From assembly GCA_914767715.1 (NCBI GenBank), contig OU612074.1:17716062-17780061 (forward strand): a DNA stretch of 64,000 bases. The letters are read 5' to 3'. The translations under genes were made by a program, and so were the position numbers. The notes beneath the pieces were generated by a model, which was given only the letters and a program-made list of their open reading frames with translations, made no database searches and was not told the origin of the DNA. The stretch is from Membranipora membranacea (lineage: Eukaryota; Bryozoa; Gymnolaemata; Cheilostomatida; Membraniporidae). Within the stretch, counting starts at the first letter, position 1, and each line of letters begins with the position of its first letter. Shown here in pieces: positions 1 to 11,500 of the stretch.

Positions 1-1240
1 ATTTGTTGTTTTTTAGAGGCAGCAACCCTGCTTTCCCATCTGAATCCTCTAAGTAACAGCATTATAACGTGCTGCAGTATTGATGCAGCCCCAACGCAAC
101 ATTTTGAAAAAAGAACTAGAAAAAATCCTCTGTCACAGGAATGCAGCCGCTGGCCTTATTCAAGTTTTTTTCCTAATCAATAACTAAATACTAAATAGTG
201 ATAAATATAACCATATCAAACATACCGATATTAGCTGACTTACTTTACAGCACTAGTTTTTTGCGAAAATGTATGAGGTGTGTTGTTAGGGGCGGGGTCT
301 TCATAATCTAAAAAAGTGCCCTGTACATTTGCCCCTCCACCTGACGCCTATCAACCCCCCCCCTCTTGAAAAGCAAAAATCCTATCAGCAGACAGGCGCT
401 CTCCAATAATAAATATTATGGGATTATTAAATTCCATGAAAAATCAACTCGAATTGTGAGAAATTTAACCTTAAACTGTTTGTGTATTTTGTAATTCCAT
501 GTAACATCACCATCACCAACATTGTACATACTTGCTGTAAAACGTGGTCTTGTTAGGTGTGTCCCATCGTGTACCCCCTTTAAATGACGGAAAATTCTTA
601 AATCTGCTTACCAATGCTCCAACAATCTGGTATTATTGTAGCTCCTATGTAAATTGATAACAGGTACAAAAATATCCATTGGAGCTGGCCACATCCTTGG
701 AGCATCTGTACCCATACTTTTTGGAGGCGAGGCAAGATTAATATGTAATTCTTCATCAGTCTTGTCTTGCAGTAAAATAGGCATAATTTAATTCCAATGT
801 AAGTTGAATGGAGGAGCAAGCCAAAAATATGCGATGTGTTAGAACACAGAACCATATAAAGAGAGGTTGGTATCACATAAAAAGCAAGATCACTTCCGAG
901 CACTCTCTTTGGTTGTGCAATAACTCCAAGGACTAGGTTAACTCGGCCACTCAAGAGTGAAGTGATCAGGGGGCAGAGACTGATTTTGCTGCAGCAATGA
1001 TGCGCTTGAGATTCACCCTCTCCCATCCTCATCCAGGAGGATAGATCATCCAATTCTGGTTTCGTAAATGAGCTCCATGTTGGCGCGAAATATGCCATAA
1101 ATGTTTGTTTTAATTGTTAACGAAAAGTTTGACGTCGAGATGGGACTCTTGAAAATCATTATAGCTACATATTCTTCAATTGTATTTGACTGTGCTGAGG
1201 GTATTTTGAAAGCTTAATTTCTATTTTTAAAAGAAAATAA
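1..1240 (+). repeat. Intronic repeat R, copy 0 (CUB gene)
   Basis: This stretch matches 3762-4416 plus 5100-5150 and 6528-7610, with scattered substitutions and short indels. All three copies start with the same GAGGCAGCAA-type stretch and share the run around CATTTGCCCCTCC. It is the intronic part of the duplicated CUB module, so the window opens inside an intron and earlier exons of the gene should lie upstream. I see no coding exon here; the open frames on the minus strand are not supported by splice sites or by the other copies. Confidence 0.75.
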
Positions 1241-2583
1241 GGTATGAAAAAGTGTAGGCAGTCGTTTTGTTAAATCACGGTGACATGATTGATCCCACAG
1301 CAGGTGTACCGCAATATATTGAATTTCTAGAGAATTTTAAATTGTTAGGTCACTAATCATCTTGCTATTCACTATTGAATATGGCTCATTGTAGCCTGTT
1401 TTGACAAGACATGTCAGGCTCAATATAATTACCACATGTCTAAACTCTTGAGGATGTTAATTTGAGTATAGAAAATTGGTAAAAGTATGTCACATAAAGT
1501 TGATACAATATGAAAATTAATGTTGGACTTGAACCGCTGGCCATCTTTAAGGTATAGGTGAAAATCTGATATGAATCAGCAAAAACTGCATCAGTACCAG
1601 ACAACAAAAAGAGTACCGATCTTATTAAGATACTGGCAATTTCTCTATCTAGAATAGTGAAGAGTATTTTATTTCAGGTACATAGTCTTCCGATTGAATT
1701 TGATCGGTGGCTGTCAATCAATATATCTCATGAATAAATATGACTGTAACCAAAATCTACACTCAAAGATTTTGAGTTTTTGCAGAAAAAAATACTTCTC
1801 CGACTGCCTACCAATGTATTTGACGATTGACTCTTGTTCTGAACAAAAAAAATGGAAGGAAGCATAAACCTTTCAAAAAGTAAGGAGGAGATGACTACCA
1901 CTGAATATTTTTGACTGAGCATATATATATGCGCATAAATTAAGGATTTATATATTCTGATATAATGATTCATGGGGTGCAATCATGTGTGCAAAATATT
2001 CCCAAGTTGATGGTAATGTAATTTTATCAATCACATTCCAATTGCTGGGAATGTGGTTGATAATTACATGCTATGAATACAAGGGCAAATATGAGCTTTT
2101 AAACTGTCTTGGGTAATTTTACTGACAATTAACTACATCAGGAATCGAACAAAGATCTCTTGATAAGCATTGTCAAGCAAAGCTAGAATTGACCATACTT
2201 ATTGGCTTCAAATGGAAACAAAATCTGCATCTCAGGCTCGTGCACCATAATAATGTCTTCATGAGCTGCTGTGTAGACATGATTGTCTTAGTTGTGCCTA
2301 TTTTATAAACTCTTTAAACAAAAAGGGTAAATCAAAACCCAATGCGTTTTTGTCTGAAGCGTAGTAGCGCATCCGCTTTTGGACATTGTATTGAAAGTCA
2401 CTACATTTCTTCAAAAACAATGTCAGCCATTTAGAAACCAATTTAGTTTTCATCGGATACATAGAATTATGGTATGTCCTGAGTTGTCATAATTGATGAC
2501 AAAGAGTTACAACTATGATTCTAATAAAAGATTCCTAGAGCTTGCTAAGTGTTACATGTGATCTTGTTTTTGTTTTATTTTAG

Positions 2584-5500
2584 GTCTGACATGTGAGCTT
2601 GCGCTAGGAGAGTGTCTAGCTGACATCAACAATTGCATGGCTGGAGAGCCTAGACCAGACCTTTCATGTGACTCCGGTGAATGTTGCCACGCTAACGAGC
2701 CAACATCTGGTGAGTCTTGCAATTTACTGATTAACCTAATCATTACCTCATTTAAGTATTTAAGTGTCTTTGAATATTTTGTGCTGTATTTGTAAACTAG
2801 ATTCAATCATCGATTTGATCAAACATGTTACCCTAGAGGAATAAATTTAAGCAGGAGTTTAGTCGGCTAGCAGCTGCAGCGGCTGCAGCTTATAACTTTC
2901 GCTCGCCTCACTATTTCGAGTTTGTGAGAATTTGCAAAATTTCCTCAGGCGAACACTCTACTTATCAAGGGTGAAAAACGATAAACATGTAATTTCAACC
3001 TTATTATGAAGAGATTCAAACTAGATCACACATTTTATCAGGCGCTGTCAAAGATGCTTGGAAGTTATCTTTCTCTTTCAGAGGAAATTCGGTCATGCGG
3101 AAAATTTTCATCACCTAGTGGTGTGCTGACTTCTCCTAATTATCCATCTGATTATGGTAGCGACGTGGACTGTTCATATAGTGTGTCTCTTGGACATATA
3201 TCTGGAGCTGTTGTGGTCATCACATTCACTGACTTTGACGTCGAGTCTCATTCTACATGCAACTTCGATTATGTTGAGGTGAAAAAGAAGTATTGAATAC
3301 AGTCTTTAATTTGTGTCTACTGCCAAACCGCTGGTCCTCGTGCAACCTCAATCATTCTGTAGTGTAAGATTCTCGCTCTGATCAAGTTCATATATCCAAC
3401 AAATCTTTACTTTAGATCTTTGATGGTGAGAGCGGTGACTCACTAGGAAAGTATTGTGGTACCGATGCTCCTCAAATACAAGCTTTCTCTAACTATGTTA
3501 TTATCCTATTCCGCAGTGATCACAGTGTTACACAATCAGGCTGGCGTCTCACCTGGTCACGTAAGTATTACAATAAGGCATGCGATCGTCATTATGCTCA
3601 AATTTTTTAAATGCTTGATTTTGATTTTAGCATTTATACCAACTACTACTCGAACCTACACAACAGATGAACCAGGTAAGCTCTGACATGTTGTTATCTA
3701 TCTGTCAGCATGCATTGCCATTAATATCCGTTTGTTTCGATGCTAGCACAGATTTGTTATTTACAGAGGCAGCAAGCCTGCATTCCTAACTGAATCCTCA
3801 AAGTAACAGCATTATAACTTGCTGCAGTATTGATGCGGCCCAAGGCAACATTTTGAAAAGTAGAACTCAAAAAATCATCTGTCACATAAATGCAGCCGCT
3901 GGCCCCATTCAAGTTTTTGCCAATTCAATTTCTAAATGGTGATAAATATAACCATTTCAAACATACAGATACTAGCTGACTTACTATGCAGCACTATTTT
4001 TTTGCAAAAAAAAAAAGTATATGCTGGGTTGTTAAGGACGGGGTCTTCATAGTCTGACGATGCGCCTTGTACATTTGCCCCTCCCCCTGATGCCTATCAA
4101 CCCCTCCCCCATGAAAAGCAAAAATCCTTCCGGCGGACAGGTGTTTTCCAATAAAATATATCGTGGGGGCTTAAAATTCCATAAAAGATTAACTCTCATT
4201 GTGTGAAGTTTAATCTCAAACCGTGTGTGAATTTCATAATTCTATGTCACATCACCAGCATTGTACATATTTGCTTTAAAATGTGGTCTTGTTAGGTGTG
4301 TCCAATTGTGTACCCCTGGAAAATATTATTGTAGCTCTTATGTAAATTAACAACAGGTTCAAAAGGATCCATTGTAGCTGACCACATCCTTGGAGCATCT
4401 GTCCCCATACCTTTTAAGGTGTGGCTACATGTCACGATTTTTACATCGATTTGGGGTCACGAGTGGTTAATCGGTGGATCTGCACGAGTGATTACTCGTG
4501 TTAAGTGGACATCCAACTTGTTGGTCTTTTGCCCGAGTGATCTAGACGATCCTCTATGCTGATTGGTTGTTGATTGCTTGCTTAAATAATTACGCGGTTA
4601 AACACGTCATCTATCAAATTGTGACAGGCTATCAAAAATGGAGGAGTTGATAATATCTGTAGTTAAATCACATCCTCCTATTTATGATAAAAAAGACCAT
4701 AACTACAAAGATAGGAGTGGTGCTGTAGTGAAAATATGGAAGGTAATAGCTGTATCACTTGGAAATGGAAGCTGTCCTGACATGACATCCATAGTATAGC
4801 ATAGGAAAATCAATTTTACAGAAGAATGAAATTTTATTTGGTGAAGATTCTAAGTGACAAAGACCCGGATTTAATATGACATATCCGGTCATTTGTTAAC
4901 ACGCCCATTAAATATCATTGGTCAATCGATTGAACTGAGGGAGTTAATTGGTCAATATAGGCACCTGATTTATTACCCCACTATAACTCACTAAACCATC
5001 GAGTACTAACTCATAGGCCTGTGTAGCAGTGTGAGATCGGCCTAGCATGTCTAGACATGCCATCGGCCTGTGATTACATCGTGACATGTAGCCACACCTT
5101 TAGAGGCAAAGCAAGATCACATGGTACATGAGCAGTAATGCACTTTTCAGACTATATCAAGATTGTAGCAGACAAATTTTGTGTCTACAAACACTGTATA
5201 ATATTCACAAAAATACATATCTTCACAAACAATGTCAGCCATTTAGAAACCAATTTAGTTTTCCTTGGATACATAGAATTATGGTATGTCCTGAGTTGTC
5301 ATAATTGATGACAAAGAGATATAACTATGATTCTAATAAAAGATTCCTAGAGCTTGCTAAGTGTTACAAGTGATCTTGTTTTTGTTTTATTTTAGGTGTG
5401 ACATGTGAGCTTGCGCTAGGAGAGTGTCTAGCTGACATTAATACTTGCACAGCTGGAGAGCCTAGACCAGACCTGTCATGTGACTCCGGTGAATGTTGCC

Positions 5501-8500
5501 ATGCTAACGAGCCAATAAGTGGTGAGTCTGACAAATGTCTGTTTAACCTAATAATTACCTCATTTAAGTATCTTTGATTTTTTTGTGCTGTATTTTTTAA
5601 CTAGATTCAATCACATCCACTTGATCAAACGTGATACCCTAGAGGAAAAAATTTTAGCCATTGTAGTCAGCTAGCAGCTGCAGTGGCTGCAGCTTATATC
5701 TTTCGCTCACCTCACTATTTCGAGTTTGTGACAATTTGCAAAAATTCCTCAGGCGAACACTCTACTTATCAAGGGTGGAATAAAGCGATAAACATGTAAT
5801 TTCAACCTTATTATGAAGAGATGTATAGTTAGATCACACATTTTATCAGGCGCTGTCAAAGATGCTTGGAAGTTATCTTTCTCTTACAGAGGAAATTCGG
5901 TCATGCGGAAAATTTTCATCACCTAGTGGTGTGCTGACTTCTCCTAATTATCCATCTGATTATGGTAGCGACGTGGACTGTTCATATAGTGTGTCTCTTG
6001 GACATATTTCTGGAGCTGTTGTGGTCATCACATTCACTGACTTTGACGTCGAGTCTCATTCTACATGCAACTTCGATTATGTTGAGGTGAAAAAGAAGTA
6101 TTGAATACATTCTTTAATTTGTGTCTACTGCCAAACCGCTGGTCCTCATGCAACCTCAATCATTCTGTAGTGTAAGATTCTCGCTCTGATCTAGTTCATA
6201 TATCCAACAAATCTTTACTTTAGATCTTTGATGGTGAGAGCGGTGACTCACTAGGAAAGTATTGTGGTACCGATGCTCCTCAAATACAAGCTTTCTCTAA
6301 CTATGTTATTATCCTATTCCGCAGTGATCACAGTGTTACACAATCAGGCTGGCGTCTCACCTGGTCACGTAAGTATTACAATAAGGCATGCAATCGTCAT
6401 TATGCTCAATTTTTTTAAATGCTTGATTTTGATTTTAGCATTTATACCAACTACTACTCGACCCTACACAACAGATGAACCAGGTAAGCTCTGACATGTT
6501 GTTATCTATCTGTCAACATGCATTTTGTTGTTTACAGAGGCAGCAAGCCTGCATTCCTAACTGAATCCTCAAAGTAACAGAATTATAACTTGCTGCAGTA
6601 TTTGCAGTATCGATGCGGCCCAAGGCAACATTTTGAAAAATAGAACTAAAAAAAAATTCTGTCACATAAACGCAGCCGCTGGCTCCATTCAAGTTTTTGC
6701 CGATTCAATTTCTAAATGGTGATAAATATAACAATTTCAAACATACAGATACTAGCTGACTTACTATGCAGCACTATTTTTTTGCAAAAAAAAAAGTATA
6801 TGCTGCATTGTTAAGGACGGGGTCTTCATAGTCTGACGATGCGCCTTGTACATTTGCCCCTCCCCCTGATGCCTATCAATCCCTCCCCCCATGAAAAGCA
6901 AAAATCCTCCCGGCGGACAGGTGTTTTCCAATAAAATATATCGTGGGGGCTTAAAATTCCTTAAAAGATTAACTGTAATTGTGTGAAGTTTAATCTCAAA
7001 CCGTTTGTGAATTTCGTAATTCTATGTCACATCACCATCACCAGCATTGTACATACTTGCTGCAAAATGTGGTCTTGTTAGGTGTGTCCAATTGTGTACC
7101 CCCTTTAAATGACGGAAAATATTATTGTAGCTTAACTGTAAATTAACAACAGGTTAAAAAGGATCCATTGTAGCTGACCACATCCTTGGAGCATCTGTCC
7201 CCATATTTTTCAGAGGCAAAGCAAGATCACATGCAATTCACCATCAGAATTACCTCGCTGTAAAATAGGCCTCATTTAATTAAAATGAAATTTAAATGGA
7301 TGAACAAGCCAAAACTATGTGATGTTTTAGAAAACAGAACCATATATAGTGAGGTTGGTATTTCATAAACTGACTGGACTGGGATTCGGATTCACTCTCT
7401 CCCATCTTTATCCAGGATAATGAACCATCAAATTCTGATTCTGTACTTGAGCTCAATGTTGGTGTTGAATATGGCATAAATGTTTGGTTTCATTGGTAAG
7501 GGAAAGTTTGACGCCGTAAGTGGGACTCTAGAAAATAATGATAACTACATATTCCTCAATTATATTGACTCCGCTGATGGATTTTTGAAAGCTTTTTTTC
7601 TATTTTGATGATACAGTTATGGCAACAGAAGAATCAATATACACAACATCAAAAAGGACAACAACTGGTGAGTCTTGCAAATGTCTGTTTAACCTAATCA
7701 TTACCTCATTTAAGTGCCTTTGAATTATTTGTGCTGTTTTTGTAAACTAGATTCAATCACATCTACTTGATCAAACATGTTACCCTAGAGGAGCAAAGTT
7801 TAGCCAGATTTTAGTAGGCTAGCAGTTGTGGCGGCTGCAGCTTATAATTTGAGCTCGCCTCGCTATTTCGAGTATGTGAGAAATTGCAAAATTTTCCTCA
7901 GGCGAACACTCTACTTATCAAGGGTAGGGTAAAACAATAAACATGTAAGTTAAACATCATAATAAAGAGATATATAGGTATATCATACACTTTATCAGGT
8001 GCTGTCAGAGATGTTGGGAAATTATCTTTTTCTTTCAGAGGAAACTTGGTCAGGCGGAGGATTTTCATCACCTAATGGTGTGCTGACTTCTCCCAATTAT
8101 CCATCTGATTATGGCCACAACATGGACTTTTCATATAGAGTATCTCTTAGAGAGAATTCGGGAGCTGTTTTGGTCATCACATTCACTGACTTTGACGTCG
8201 AGTTTCATTCTACCTGCGGATTCGATTATGTTGAGGTGAAAATGAATTATTAAATACATTCTTTAATTTTTTGCTGCTGTTAAACCCTGGTCTTCGTACA
8301 ATCTCAATCATTCAGTAGGGTAAGATTCTGGTTCTGCTCAAGTGCATATATATAACTACTCTTTACTTAAGATCTTTGATGGTGAGAGCGGTGACTCACT
8401 AGGAAAGTATTGTGGTACTGATGCTCCTCAAATACAAGCTTTCTCTAACTACGTTACTATCGTGTTCCACACTGATCACAGTGTTGCAAAATCAGGCTGG

Positions 8501-11500
8501 CGTCTCACCTGGTCGTCGTGTAAGTATTGGAATAAGGCATATAATATCTCAAGACTGTCTAACTATGCCTCATAACTGTCTTGCAACATCTCAAGACTGC
8601 CATTCAATGTCTCATGACTGTCTTCGAACATGCCAAGACTGCTATACACATAGATTTTAAAACAGTTTTAAATCTATGGCTATACAACATCTCAAGACTG
8701 CCTCACAGCTGCTCAAGACTGCCTCATTGACTGCCTACCACTGAACATTGTTGACTGAGCATATATATATATAATATATATGTGTGTGAGCTGAAACTGA
8801 GGATTTTTAAATCTGATAAACCGTTTCATTTTTCAGTCCCCACAACCACAACTACTACGATGCCAACTACTACAACTTCTACAACTGCAACAACTGAAAC
8901 AGTTACACCAACTACCACAACTTCTTCAGCACAGAGCACTAAAGCCAAAGCATTTACAGCAACAATTACACCGACACAAACTACATCACTTACTACACCA
9001 ACAGAGAAGCAAACTACGAACACCATCTTAACAACTACTGAGAAAGATCTATCTTCCACTGTATCTGATCATATTCCTAGAGTTACAGCCATAGCTGGAG
9101 CTGCAAACATCAGTTTATCTGTAAAACCGGGCATGGTGGCTGTTGAAACACCAGTCCAGTTGAAAACTATAAAACCATCTACTCCTGATGGCGTAATAAA
9201 CAATTTGACAAGAACTGCTGTCACTGAATTCTTTCATAATGATCCTAAAAATAATCATACATATCCAGTGTTCAAAACCACAAATGCGACAGCAGAAAAT
9301 ACACCGACAACTGCTAAGCCTGCCTTCATCGACCCTAATGCACCACAACCCAAGCAAGCACTCAATACATCTGTGGAGCCTACAACACTATTGACCAGTA
9401 CGAGAGCACAATTGAGCACAAGTAAAGGTAAAATTATAATGTTATTATGATTATTTGTTTTATTAGGAAAGGTATATCTCTGCATAGATAATATCTTGAC
9501 CCCCCTTCAGTCTGTGTTGTTAATGACTTTTAAACGCCACTGTGTTTCCAAGAGCCTTTTGAGCTCAATCTAGGTTGAGCAAGGTGTCAAGGATCCATTC
9601 GCGGAAAAAGCTCAGGGTTGAAACCGAAAGATGATTGTGCAGTCATCATTGCAAACAGGTGCAAGCTTACCAATCAGTCTGAATAGCTGATCAATTAGCA
9701 ATTCAAAGGGGAGTCCCAAGATTATGATTATGATTATGGATTATAGATTATGGAAACGCAAGCAGATTTCTAAAAGAAACCAAGAATCGACAACTCAGTG
9801 TGATATAGCCAGAACTCCAAATGCAATTCAATGCAATGGTAGTGAATGTGATTCGGAGAAGTAGCATGAAATAACTAAAACAAATTTTAGTTTTATGTAT
9901 TGTATAAATTTGATATTAATTGCCTAAATATAGGACAAATGTCTGGCTACCTCTTCTTTATACTATGAATGAACCCCGTATCAGTCAGATCAGTAAATGT
10001 TTTTCCCTTTATGCCGTTTTTATTCAAACAGAAACCAGCACTGTGAATCAATCACCAGTGACAGTGAATAACCAATGTAGGCCCCCTGTTACTGGCAAAC
10101 CTACGGTAAAAGTGGAGAACAGAGTCATGCTAACCAGAGCGTCTATAGACGCTCTGGTTAGCATGACTTGGGGAGACTTGGTATGATTAACCCGCCCATC
10201 TCCTTTTAATTATATAGGCAGGTTTTATTTGCACACTTAATGTTCAAAGTCACCAAGAGTGCCTGGTCAGATTTTAAGAACTAACTAACACAAGATGTGA
10301 CATGTCATTAGGAAAGGTTATGTATACCAATATTCTCTGAAAGACTGTTCCATCATGTAATAATTAGGACACTTTGGAATACATACAGTGAGAGATGTGC
10401 GATTTCATGTGATGTATCCCTCACTTCTAGCTTTTACTAAAAATATTTCGGACCACTCAGATTCATGGCCAGAACATTTTAGAATTTAGATCAACTTGTT
10501 GCAATTATTTTCTGACCACTGGGCTGGATTTGGATCTTTTATGGTGGTTCTGTTTAAAGAAAGAAATGTCCTTTGTGAAGAAAGAAAGGTGTGTTCTTCT
10601 CACTGTCATGAAATATTAGAAGCATGAAGAAGAAATTGATATTTTCTTGTTTTGACTTTGCAGCCTTACTTAACCTTCGCTGTCACCTTTCTCCTTTGTA
10701 TAGGAAGTACTACCCTATCACAAGCTGAGACATTGCATACTGACAGACCTGGAGTGAAACTTCAACCTTCAATCCATCTGTCTCGTGATAGTGAGTTAAA
10801 TTTCACATAACTTTTATGTTCAACTATCATCAAGTAGTGTGCAGTCATCAAATTTTAGCACAGGAAGTAAGTTACAGGGAGCCAAATAATTGCATCACTT
10901 GATTTTCATTGGCGTATAATAAAACATCAGCTAATGGCCCAGGACACTAAATTACACACTGATTACAAAGGTCATATCAATGTAATATGATTACAAAATA
11001 CCATAAAACAACCAAAAAATCAGATACATGTCGGATTGGAAAGAACTTTGACTGATTGCCACAAATCATGGAGTTTTGAGAAAGCTCTAAATGATAAGCC
11101 TATCCAGTCACCCATCTCTCTCATCAATGATCTAACATAAATGAGTTGAGAATGGAGAAAAGGTACAAACTTGTTAGGCAATTGGATCAAGCCTGCTGTT
11201 TGCCATTGGAAGTGTTTACTGCACAATAACACATTTGCTGTGGTAATATTTTCACCAAATGTGATATTGTTTTATTTGCCCATCCCATAAAAATAGAAAA
11301 AACAATTCACCACTATATTCGGATGCATATGATAATAAGCCCCAAATTTGTTTGTGGTTTCTACTAATCATAATGATTACATACTGGCAATTTTTGTCTC
11401 GTGCGTCATTTTTTCACTGGCAAGGGGTTGACTACTCAATTCTTATATTTTCACATGCAGGAATATGGAATCTTGTTGCTATTTTATACACTGAATCATG

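Larger units (their letters stand above)
2402..5213 (+). repeat. CUB-module tandem duplication, unit 1
   Basis: The unit runs from the sequence ahead of the first 6-Cys exon through CUB1, its linker exon and repeat R. It aligns along its length with 5214-7610. Without the 683-bp transposon and its 3-bp target duplication it is about 2.13 kb. The coding exons are nearly identical to unit 2; I see one silent change between 3082-3278 and 5890-6086. Confidence 0.85.

Noticed and set aside
598-1098. 166-codon minus-strand open frame
   Set aside because: It lies in intronic repeat R, and the homologous copies at 4300 and 7100 have stops and indels in this frame.
8826-9357. Minus-strand Val-rich and other open frames opposite the stalk exon
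   Set aside because: They are the antisense shadow of Thr codons (ACA/ACT) in the mucin-like exon, which joins its neighbours in phase on the plus strand.
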